5,706 nucleotides of DNA from Candidatus Bathyarchaeota archaeon (lineage in GTDB: Archaea > Thermoproteota > Bathyarchaeia > Bathyarchaeales > UBA233): contig JARYMR010000091.1 of the NCBI GenBank assembly GCA_029907045.1, positions 1 to 5,706 of the forward strand, written 5' to 3'. Below, piece by piece: positions 1 to 5,557 of the stretch. Both the position numbers and the translations under genes were made by a program. Position 1 is the stretch's first letter. The number at the start of each line of letters is the position of its first letter. The notes beneath the pieces are model-generated. The model was not told the DNA's origin. It made no database searches and worked only from the letters and a program-made list of their open reading frames with translations.

Positions 1-820
1 TCATGTTAAAACTTAAAACCTTTCGAGCGTGAACGCTGTTTCTAACCAAAGTGCTGGATTCTATAAACAACACGGCATCCGTTTTCTTCGCAATCTTTAA
101 CAATCTTGAAATTTTCGAAACGTCAGAGATGCCAAAACCCATTAATTGAACAGCACGCTTGTTACCAACAACGTCTAAAACCTTCTCCAAAACCTGAAAC
201 ACATAATCATACTGTTGCGTCTTCGACAAACCCTTAACATGAGTGAGCAAACCTGCTACCGGTATCCCAACGACTTCGCACATGCGCATCATAAACTTAG
301 CTTCTTCAGCATAAGCATCGGGAATATCCCCATGGCAAACTCCAAGCAACATAAACTTTGAAAATCTAGGCAACCCATCCTTGTAGCAACTGCTACTGCG
401 AAAACCATTCTTCACAAGCCAACCATGATAATCCTCAACCATATCACGGTTAATCGCCAGTTTCTCACAAACACGATTTTCATCATCCTTATCGTCCAAC
501 GGCAAATCCATAACCTGAATAACATCAGGATTAAAACAAACAGCCTCACGCAAAGCAACCAACGGCGGACGAATAAACATCCTAAACTTGTCCTTAGCCT
601 CTGTTTCAATAGTTCTGTCACTGCCATGCTCGTACAGTATGCTATCTGGGATGCTGAAAGCTCTTTTCAAGCCCCCCTTCAACGCTACATCCCTAACAAA
701 GCTGTGCACATTTTTCATCTTTAGATGCCAGTATGTTCCAAGGAAAAAACCATCTATTCCACGCCAAAACCCTGCCTTCAACTGCTGAGGCGAAAGGTCG
801 TGCATCAACTTGACATCCAT
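1..820 (-). CDS. TGT/DpdA-like 7-deazaguanine transglycosylase homologue, 3' end cut by window edge
   Basis: The reading frame stays open for 273 codons from ATG at 820 to the left edge, so the C-terminus is missing. ATG is the first possible start, because an in-frame TAG lies two codons upstream. A GGAG lies about 11 nt upstream, a weak ribosome site. The order of motifs resembles the tRNA-guanine transglycosylase (TGT) superfamily: PDS at 58-60 (possible general-base Asp59), NPDVIQVMD at 97-105 (like the FDEC base-recognition Asp), GVCHGD at 160-165 (like VQGG), VAGL at 188-191, MGFG at 227-230 (like MGVG), and FIESSTLVRN at 252-261, where the nucleophile Asp would sit but Glu254 is found. 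TGT enzymes exchange guanine for a deazaguanine in tRNA; the DpdA branch does so in DNA. The usual N-terminal part is short. The superfamily call is moderate and was made by eye. Whether it acts on tRNA or DNA, or is active at all, cannot be decided here. Confidence 0.6.
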   Translation of the reverse strand, partial: MDVKLMHDLSPQQLKAGFWRGIDGFFLGTYWHLKMKNVHSFVRDVALKGGLKRAFSIPDSILYEHGSDRTIETEAKDKFRMFIRPPLVALREAVCFNPDVIQVMDLPLDDKDDENRVCEKLAINRDMVEDYHGWLVKNGFRSSSCYKDGLPRFSKFMLLGVCHGDIPDAYAEEAKFMMRMCEVVGIPVAGLLTHVKGLSKTQQYDYVFQVLEKVLDVVGNKRAVQLMGFGISDVSKISRLLKIAKKTDAVLFIESSTLVRNSVHARKVLSFNM

Positions 821-823
821 TTT

Positions 824-1462
824 CTATCTTGCTCCCAGCTCCTTCATTTCTCGATAATGTTTTATTAGCTCCGACATCTCTTTTCCCTTTTGGCTTACAT
901 CATAGGCTTCAGCATATAAATCTCGCAACACAGCTCCCAAACTCTTCATTGTAATATACCTATCCATAATTGTAATCAAATGGTAGGGCGGACGCCTAAA
1001 CTTCGCACCCAAATACCGCTTGCACTTCTCTTCAATGTCACCTTTTATTTCTGCTAACCGGTTATACACTTCTTTAGGCGGAACCATCTTCTCCTTCATC
1101 TCCCTCTCCCTTTCAGGGGGCAAAGTCTCCGCTTTAGATTCATAATAGCGAGACTGCGCTTGCCGTAAAGCAATCAAATCCGTAGGCTTCTTTGTTCGAG
1201 CATATCTGCCCGCAACGCGATAAACTTCACGCCTTGCAGCCAACAAATCATAAGCCTTACGATGCTCCTCAAGCCTTCTCCTCTCACTCACAGTTAACGG
1301 GCGAACCTTACCGACAGCCTCATAATAGTCCATCCACCGTTTAGAAACCTCCATACGCGGAATGATAGCTCGGCTATGCTCAGCAATCTCCCGCAAATAC
1401 GGCAGCGTGACAATACGTGTACGCCTTAACACTTCACGCGGCTCAATTTCAGGTTCGCCCAA
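824..1462 (-). CDS. hypothetical charged alpha-helical protein, 212 aa
   Basis: I do not recognise this family. The start is TTG at 1462, directly after an in-frame TAG and 7 nt downstream of a GGTGG ribosome site at 1470-1474, so this non-ATG start is well supported. The protein is rich in Arg, Lys and Glu, has one Cys (in EEKCKRY, near residue 147) and looks almost wholly helical. The segments VSERRRLEEHRKAYDLLAAR (57-76) and PPEREREMKEKM (115-126) look like amphipathic or coiled-coil helices. It has no signal peptide, membrane segment or catalytic motif that I can see. Its high basic content would suit nucleic-acid or protein-complex binding, which is inference only. It ends in TAG, and the next gene starts after a single AAA codon in the same reading frame, so the two are cotranscribed and would be fused if TAG were read through. 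Confidence 0.8.
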   Translation of the reverse strand: MGEPEIEPREVLRRTRIVTLPYLREIAEHSRAIIPRMEVSKRWMDYYEAVGKVRPLTVSERRRLEEHRKAYDLLAARREVYRVAGRYARTKKPTDLIALRQAQSRYYESKAETLPPEREREMKEKMVPPKEVYNRLAEIKGDIEEKCKRYLGAKFRRPPYHLITIMDRYITMKSLGAVLRDLYAEAYDVSQKGKEMSELIKHYREMKELGAR

Positions 1463-1489
1463 CTAATGTCCACCAGAATTACTCGATTT

Positions 1490-1801
1490 TTAACCTCTTA
1501 AATTTATTTGATTTATATGGTTCAAAAAACCTTTAAATGCGGCTGTATTCATAGGTGATAATCTGAAGTGTGCAATTCTTTCTTGTTTGTCTGATTCGGC
1601 GTTGTGTATCCACACGCAAACCGCTAGGTGTCCCGCGTTAGTTTGGGAGCAAGATATTAATCCTTTCTTTTGGTCTTCTTTTGGGTTGAGCTTCACGAGA
1701 GCAGGGAAAACTGTTGCGCAACCTTCAAAAATTTCCTCCACTGATGCTTTCTTCTTGTCACATATCAAAATCACTTTTTCAAGTTTTTCTTCTTTAGACA
1801 T
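1490..1801 (-). CDS. hypothetical small protein, 103 aa
   Basis: I do not recognise this family. I chose ATG at 1801 because GGTGA at 1807-1811 sits 5 nt upstream. A GTG at 1810 in the same frame would add three residues but overlaps that ribosome site. The N-terminus is a Lys/Glu-rich helix (MSKEEKLEKV), followed by a hydrophobic stretch ILICD and a segment ASVEEIFEGCATVFPALVKL. The middle, with GLISCSQ and HLAVCVWIHN, looks like beta strands, and the end (AAFKGFLNHINQINLRG) looks helical. Together these suggest a small alpha/beta domain. It has four cysteines (C14, C28, C51, C62), none in a CxxC pair, so zinc binding is not obvious. The gene lies 17 nt after the upstream stop and 27 nt before the next start, so it is part of the polycistron. 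Confidence 0.75.
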   Translation of the reverse strand: MSKEEKLEKVILICDKKKASVEEIFEGCATVFPALVKLNPKEDQKKGLISCSQTNAGHLAVCVWIHNAESDKQERIAHFRLSPMNTAAFKGFLNHINQINLRG

Positions 1802-1806
1802 GCCCT

Positions 1807-1811
1807 TCACC
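1807..1811 (-). promoter_or_regulatory. Shine-Dalgarno site GGTGA deciding the start at 1801
   Basis: GGTGA, complementary to the archaeal 16S rRNA tail, lies 5 nt before ATG at 1801. It overlaps the alternative GTG start at 1808-1810, which argues against that GTG. Confidence 0.6.
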
Positions 1812-1818
1812 CAAAAAA

Positions 1819-2673
1819 TTAAGAAAATGGTTTGCCATAGATTCTCTTAACGATTCTTTCCGCAATTTGTTTCTGCTCCTCTTCAGTAGGTATCTTATAC
1901 TCCTTCTCTGGCTTTATAATTTTAATTTCTCCAGTTTTCCGATAATGTCTATACATGTCTCTGATGGCTTCCATTGTAAATCCAGACCCTATCAGAGTGT
2001 AGCGGGGAACACGCCAGAACTCAGCTATTGCCCTTAAAGATGGATATTTTTTGTTGTAGTCATAAAAATTTTCAATGAATTTTATTATGTCCTTGGCTAT
2101 GTCTCTGCGTATAGCCCACTCTGCCGGGGGTGCCCAGTAAGGACGCATTACTTTAACTAAGTCTCCGTAGACACGCAAGTAACCCGCATCTCTCAGAAAT
2201 TTTGTTGCATTGTAAATCCATTGTCCCAGTTGAGCAATATGATTTGAGAAGTCAATCGAGTTGCCCGTGTCAAACGGTTCCAACCATTCGCCAAACTTTA
2301 ATGTTGGCGATTGGGCGTTGAATCTTCGTATGCTATCTCGAAATCCACGGTCTCTTGTTAAGAAATCAGCGAATCTTAACGCTTCAATTCCCATGCGCAT
2401 CTCTCGCCACAAATGATGATCCTTATAGCAATCGGGACTAAATCGATGGTAAATCAAAACCTTGCTGATTGCAGTGGCTACATTCGCCCACAAGTCTGGT
2501 GTCCATGCCTTCCATGGATAAAGAGGTATGAGAAATTTATATTGCAGGTAGTATGCCTCGACCACAGAGCATGTCTTAGGAAATTCAACTTCATACAAAC
2601 AATTCACCCAATATGAATATAACTGGGAGACCTTTGTCCATGAACCCAACTGTTTACTTCCACAACAATACAC
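1819..2673 (-). CDS. hypothetical aromatic-rich protein with possible C-terminal HTH, up to 284 aa
   Basis: I do not recognise this family. The longest frame starts with GTG at 2673, which has an in-frame TAA two codons upstream and no visible ribosome site. A TTG at 2598 has GGTGA 5 nt upstream and would give a 259-residue protein (starting at residue 26, YEVEFPKT in the long form), so the N-terminus is uncertain. The first two thirds are rich in Trp, Tyr and Phe (for example LYPWKAWTPDLW at 51-62 and HRFSPDCYKDHHLW at 76-89) and look helical. Residues about 208-240 (KKYPSLRAIAEFWRVPRYTL onward) resemble a helix-turn-helix, with PSLRAIAEFW as first helix, RVP as turn and YTLIGSGFTMEAIRDMYR after it. 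The C-terminus is Lys/Glu-rich. A DNA-binding role is plausible but unproven. The gene lies between a zinc/HTH protein and a small orphan in the same transcription unit. Confidence 0.75.
   Translation of the reverse strand: MYCCGSKQLGSWTKVSQLYSYWVNCLYEVEFPKTCSVVEAYYLQYKFLIPLYPWKAWTPDLWANVATAISKVLIYHRFSPDCYKDHHLWREMRMGIEALRFADFLTRDRGFRDSIRRFNAQSPTLKFGEWLEPFDTGNSIDFSNHIAQLGQWIYNATKFLRDAGYLRVYGDLVKVMRPYWAPPAEWAIRRDIAKDIIKFIENFYDYNKKYPSLRAIAEFWRVPRYTLIGSGFTMEAIRDMYRHYRKTGEIKIIKPEKEYKIPTEEEQKQIAERIVKRIYGKPFS
2604..2608 (-). promoter_or_regulatory. possible internal Shine-Dalgarno for an alternative TTG start at 2598
   Basis: GGTGA is followed by 5 nt and then an in-frame TTG. This matches the spacing of other starts in the window better than the GTG at 2673, which has no such motif. 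It could also be chance within a Trp-Val-Asn codon run. Confidence 0.35.
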
Positions 2674-2689
2674 CCGTTAGAAAAAAGGG

Positions 2690-3376
2690 TTAGGCTTGAG
2701 TTTCTGCAAATCGTTTCTCCGCCAATGATGTCTTGTTAGTGAGAATTTTCTTGAATGCACATGCTCTGTCTTTTAGGCACAATTCCTTGAAAACCTGTCC
2801 TATAATATATTGAATATACCATGGCTGCTTGCCTGTTGCATTAGCTATTTGTTCAGGAGACATGTCACAATATCTATAAAGTCTGTAAATCGCAAAATTT
2901 TTCCGTCTAACCTGTAACTTTGTCGGTTTTTGTCCTCTGCGTAACTGTGGCATATACGAAGGGCATGCCTTTATTATTGCAAGGTTGCGTCGAATGGCGT
3001 CTTCTCTTTTTTTCTTAGCGTCACATGTTTCGGCGTGTTTAATGGCATTACTTTCTAAAACACGCTCGCCACACACCTTACATCTGAGGAGTGCATTATT
3101 CACAACATAGACTCTGCGAACAATTCCTTTGCATCGTATATACTGGGGAATAAAATACGTCTTCCTATAGCTTTGTTTTTTCAAAGCAGGGTATCGTATA
3201 ATAGCTTCTTTTTTGCTGAGAAAACCTTGAAATTCTGAACACCCCAAACATACGTTTATGCTTTGGCATCTATGGGCATCACCCCAGATTAAACTCTTTT
3301 TAGGACACTTTTTTACATACTCTTTACCCAACTTGTCGACAACCTTAAAACGCCCACCGATAGTCTGGATAGTCAT
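2690..3376 (-). CDS. Cys-cluster (zinc-finger) protein with helix-turn-helix, 228 aa
   Basis: This is probably a nucleic-acid-binding protein of no recognised family. ATG at 3376 has AGGTG at 3383-3387, 6 nt upstream. Two potential metal sites are visible. The first is C24, C37, C43 and C46 (the last pair in VCLGC), a zinc-ribbon-like set. The second is C99-x2-C102-x11-H114-x3-C118, a C2HC finger beginning at CKVCGERV. Residues 172-192 (MSPEQIANATGKQ then PWYIQYII) look like a helix-turn-helix of the sigma-like or resolvase-like type, preceded by a basic stretch (LRRGQKPTKLQVRRKN, 145-160) suited to DNA backbone contact. Further unpaired cysteines lie at 138, 170, 200 and 206. The predicted architecture is therefore two metal-binding modules, then a basic linker, then an HTH. 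It follows the ATPase gene after 42 nt. Zinc binding and DNA binding are inferred from spacing alone. Confidence 0.85.
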   Translation of the reverse strand: MTIQTIGGRFKVVDKLGKEYVKKCPKKSLIWGDAHRCQSINVCLGCSEFQGFLSKKEAIIRYPALKKQSYRKTYFIPQYIRCKGIVRRVYVVNNALLRCKVCGERVLESNAIKHAETCDAKKKREDAIRRNLAIIKACPSYMPQLRRGQKPTKLQVRRKNFAIYRLYRYCDMSPEQIANATGKQPWYIQYIIGQVFKELCLKDRACAFKKILTNKTSLAEKRFAETQA

Positions 3377-3418
3377 TATTCACACCTATTCGTACCTAAA
3401 GAATTCAACACAGACATT

Positions 3419-4837
3419 CTATTCCACCCACCACATTTTTCCATCAGTCTTCACAAGGTTGTTGTCCTTTAGGATTTTGAATGCTGTGCCAAATGTTCCG
3501 CCAGCCGTGTTCCTGTAGCCTGTTTGCAAAGCAATCTGTGGCTTCGTAAACTTTATTCCTCTGTGCTTAAGTAGAAACTCCAAAACGGTTTTAGACGCTT
3601 TCGTCGGCAATTTTTCAAGCAACATTCTACTAACTGAATCGTCAATTGTCTCTTCCTTACCTTGGGGTTTTTCAGAAAACTCGTCAAAAACCTTGATAAC
3701 TTTTTTACATAATTTTTTAAGAAGGACAGCCTTCTCCTCTCTCAACTTTTTTACTTCGTTTGATAACATTACTACTTCTTCCATACTTCCGCTTTGTTTA
3801 ACGTCTAACTGCAAACTCGTAGCAACTTTCAAAGCTGCCTCCATCTGGTCAAGCTTCTTATCTTTATCAGCAAGTTCTTTTTGTAAATTACTCATCTGGC
3901 GCTTCAACTTCTCTGTTTCAGACTTTTCACGTTCTTCCGCTTCCAGAGCCTTTCTTACGGCATCAGTAAGCTGAGTTAAACTTGCTTTTGTTTTTTCTGT
4001 CCTTGGAGCTATGTATTCAAGACGTGGGGTTTCTGCTCCGTGGTGGGTAAAGCGTGGATGGGTGACTTTTATGAATCGGCTTTCTTTTCCCATGATAACT
4101 AACCATTCGCCTAATCCTAAATTCAAAAGATTCGAAGCGTCAATGTCTATTCCTTGCATTCGAACATATTTTAGGCATTCTTTGTCAATGTAACCTATAT
4201 CTTGGTCGCTGAACCTCCCATAAAACGTCAAATTTGCAAGTTGCCGAACAGTAAAATTCAACTCAGGCGGTCTTTGGCTACTGGCTACCCCTACGATGTT
4301 GAGTTTACGTCCCTGCGTGAAGACATCCTTCACGGACTTAACCATACGATTATAAATCCACGGGCGGGCAATATGCCCAGAAGGTGAACGGGGAGCATAT
4401 TCATGAGCTTCCTCTAGAATGAGCAGAAGTGGACGTTTGTGCTTTTCTTGTAGAGTTAAAGTATGCTCGATGAAACGTGAAACCCAATCAACCAGTTTCT
4501 CTTCATCTAATCCAGAAGTGTAAAAAATCATTGAGATGCCATCTTCAACCACAGCCTTTGCATAAATGCTTGGGCTTGTTAAAACAAACTCCATATCCTT
4601 TACATGAACACCCCCCACACAAACAATGTCAAATTTTTCTTTTAATGTGAAAAACTCGTCGCGAGGCTGAAAGATTATAACTGTTCCACCCTGAAGCAGA
4701 AACTGCTCAGCCAAAAGACTGTTATTCCAACTTTTCCCGCTACCTGGTCCACCCAACACAACTATCCGCAAACCCTCTCTACGCCAAGGTTCAACATCAC
4801 TATCTACTACGAATTTTTCGGAGAGTTTAAACTTCAT
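3419..4837 (-). CDS. HerA/FtsK-type DNA-translocase-like ATPase with coiled coil and C-terminal winged helix
   Basis: This is a P-loop ATPase of the HerA/FtsK/VirD4-like group, 472 residues long. Walker A is GGPGSGKS (29-36). Walker B is LLLILEEAHEYAP (137-149) with acidic pair Glu142-Glu143. QGRKLNIVGVASSQRP (175-190) matches the sensor strand and Gln-Arg-Pro signature of HerA-like proteins. Only 28 residues precede the P-loop, so the N-terminal HAS barrel of true HerA is absent. Residues 284-375 are Lys/Glu/Leu-rich with heptad character, a likely coiled coil. Residues 405-472 (TKPQIALQTGYRNTAGGTFG then TAFKILKDNN) look like the winged helix found at the C-terminus of many plasmid and phage HerA-like ATPases. 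ATG at 4837 follows AGGTGG by 7 nt and overlaps the upstream stop as ATGA. The family usually forms hexamers that pump DNA, in packaging, conjugation or repair. No nurA or mre11 partner is visible, so packaging or plasmid transfer/partition is the likelier role. The specific role is inference. Confidence 0.9.
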   Translation of the reverse strand: MKFKLSEKFVVDSDVEPWRREGLRIVVLGGPGSGKSWNNSLLAEQFLLQGGTVIIFQPRDEFFTLKEKFDIVCVGGVHVKDMEFVLTSPSIYAKAVVEDGISMIFYTSGLDEEKLVDWVSRFIEHTLTLQEKHKRPLLLILEEAHEYAPRSPSGHIARPWIYNRMVKSVKDVFTQGRKLNIVGVASSQRPPELNFTVRQLANLTFYGRFSDQDIGYIDKECLKYVRMQGIDIDASNLLNLGLGEWLVIMGKESRFIKVTHPRFTHHGAETPRLEYIAPRTEKTKASLTQLTDAVRKALEAEEREKSETEKLKRQMSNLQKELADKDKKLDQMEAALKVATSLQLDVKQSGSMEEVVMLSNEVKKLREEKAVLLKKLCKKVIKVFDEFSEKPQGKEETIDDSVSRMLLEKLPTKASKTVLEFLLKHRGIKFTKPQIALQTGYRNTAGGTFGTAFKILKDNNLVKTDGKMWWVE

Positions 4838-5190
4838 CTTTTTTCCACCTTTGAAAGCAAACCAAAATTTTTTGTTTCAGCTTGAAGGGTTTCTTCTTTC
4901 GTGATTGGCGGTAAATCCTTCAGTTGTTCAACTGGGTAGTATTTCAGATTTGAATGGTTTCTGTTCCACCCAACAGCATACTTGATTTTCCGCTTCGTTT
5001 CTACACAGTTGTCACAAATTATTGCTGTCGCCCTTTTCTCTGGATGCTTTTCAACTACCAGAATGTTGTTCCAGACTGGGTAATCCCACGTTGCTTCTTT
5101 ATCTAAACATATATCGTTAACATGTTTGCTATTAGCCATGGGTTGCCCACATGCACAGCACTTTATGTTCCGTTTTATCCATTCTGTCAT
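4834..5190 (-). CDS. zinc-ribbon-like hypothetical protein, 118 aa
   Basis: This is a small soluble protein with two Cys pairs: CCAC at 11-14 (C11-x2-C14, followed by GQPM) and CDNC at 59-62, plus C28. The pair spacing fits a four-Cys zinc ribbon with a long intervening loop. The rest is rich in Trp, Tyr, Asn and Lys, and no enzyme motif is visible. ATG at 5190 has GTGAGG at 5198-5203, 7 nt upstream, and overlaps the stop of the upstream gene as ATGA. Its own stop overlaps the ATPase start in the same way. This translational coupling on both sides suggests it is made together with the winged-helix protein and the ATPase, perhaps as an ATPase partner or DNA adaptor. That role is inference, as I do not recognise the family. 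Confidence 0.85.
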   Translation of the reverse strand: MTEWIKRNIKCCACGQPMANSKHVNDICLDKEATWDYPVWNNILVVEKHPEKRATAIICDNCVETKRKIKYAVGWNRNHSNLKYYPVEQLKDLPPITKEETLQAETKNFGLLSKVEKR

Positions 5191-5432
5191 GATTTTTCCT
5201 CACTGAAAACAGCATTTCGAAATTCGTTCCACATATTTGAAACTCTGATGCCTTTGGCGGTTACACGGAAATCGTTTATCAAACCATTTTTCTCTGCGAA
5301 TGCCAATAACTTCTTAACTTCAGCCTTGCTCGTGTGAAGACTATACACTAATTGTTTTGGACTCTCAATGTTTTTTATGCCTTCGCACTCTCGCAACAAA
5401 TCCATTAATAGCTCCCAAAATGTTCTTCTCAC
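5187..5432 (-). CDS. small winged-helix DNA-binding protein, probable autoregulator, 81 aa
   Basis: This is the first gene of the tightly packed block. GTG at 5432 is supported by TGAGG at 5440-5444, 7 nt upstream; an ATG ten codons in has no comparable site and would cut the first helix. The fold looks like a one-domain archaeal winged helix: helix 1 at 4-16 (TFWELLMDLLREC), helix 2 near 25-31, helix 3 at 34-49 (TSKAEVKKLLAFAEKN), wing strands GLINDFRVTAKGIRVS (50-65), and a final helix MWNEFRNAVF. The pattern of a recognition helix, GLI, then a short strand and 'T.KG' is common in small archaeal regulators. It probably binds DNA as a dimer. Its place directly downstream of the only clear promoter, beside an inverted repeat, suggests that it controls its own cluster. 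That is inference, and the target site is not proven. Confidence 0.85.
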   Translation of the reverse strand: MRRTFWELLMDLLRECEGIKNIESPKQLVYSLHTSKAEVKKLLAFAEKNGLINDFRVTAKGIRVSNMWNEFRNAVFSEEKS

Positions 5433-5439
5433 GTTTGTT

Positions 5440-5444
5440 CCTCA
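5440..5444 (-). promoter_or_regulatory. Shine-Dalgarno site TGAGG for the GTG start at 5432
   Basis: TGAGG followed by 7 nt (AACAAAC) and GTG. It supports the non-ATG start and fits a short leader of roughly 16 nt downstream of the predicted transcription start. Confidence 0.6.
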
Positions 5445-5470
5445 GTAACAAAAAAGTAATGTGAATAGAG

Positions 5471-5489
5471 TTTAAAAAGTTTTCTGAAG
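5471..5489 (-). promoter_or_regulatory. archaeal TATA/BRE-like promoter of the main gene cluster
   Basis: On the minus strand a purine-rich BRE-like stretch (CTTCAGAAAA, 5480-5489) is followed by a TATA-like box CTTTTTAAA (5471-5479). Counting about 25 nt from the box centre puts the transcription start near 5449, leaving a leader of about 16 nt that still contains the TGAGG ribosome site. This geometry is normal for archaea. The longest space without a gene in the window (5433-5557) holds this promoter and the inverted repeat. I see no equally good box in the short gaps further left, so the genes from 5432 to the left edge may form one transcript. Confidence 0.55.
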
Positions 5490-5533
5490 TCACTTTAACC
5501 TATCTCTATCCCCTCTTCATCTGGTACATTTGA

Positions 5534-5556
5534 ACATATATGTAGCAGTCGCTACA
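5534..5556. repeat. inverted repeat and overlapping palindrome upstream of the promoter (operator-like)
   Basis: TGTAGC-AGTC-GCTACA (5541-5556) is a perfect 6-bp inverted repeat with a 4-nt centre. It overlaps the 10-bp palindrome ACATATATGT (5534-5543). It starts one base after the stop codon of the small Cys-rich gene and lies about 50 bp upstream of the BRE/TATA. No T-run follows on the minus strand, so an operator is likelier than a terminator. It may be bound by the winged-helix protein encoded next. A hairpin in RNA protecting the 3' end of the small gene's mRNA is the other possibility. Confidence 0.4.
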
Positions 5557-5557
5557 A

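Noticed and set aside
425..788. Plus-strand reading frames of 66-99 codons and a 71-codon minus frame in another phase
   Set aside because: They overlap the long 273-codon frame, have odd composition (Ile/Leu/Arg runs) and no ribosome sites; they are shadows of the transglycosylase-like gene.
1587..1850. Plus-strand 87-codon frame
   Set aside because: It is antisense to the 103-aa gene, which has a good ribosome site and fits the operon; the plus frame has neither.
2681..2686. Six-T run on the minus strand between two genes, as a terminator
   Set aside because: It is short, has no second T-run, and the next gene follows within 16 nt; a real archaeal terminator would usually have longer or repeated T tracts. 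At most a weak attenuator.
3377..3418. Internal promoter in the 42-nt gap after the ATPase gene
   Set aside because: The gap contains only GAATTCTTTAGG as an A/T-rich stretch, without a convincing TATA box or BRE at the right distance.
3693..3974. Plus-strand 93-codon Ser/Phe-rich frame
   Set aside because: It is the antisense of the Lys/Glu-rich coiled coil of the ATPase, which naturally gives a Phe/Ser-rich open frame.
5541..5556. Inverted repeat as an intrinsic terminator of the Cys-rich gene
   Set aside because: The stem is only 6 bp and no T-run follows on the transcribed strand.
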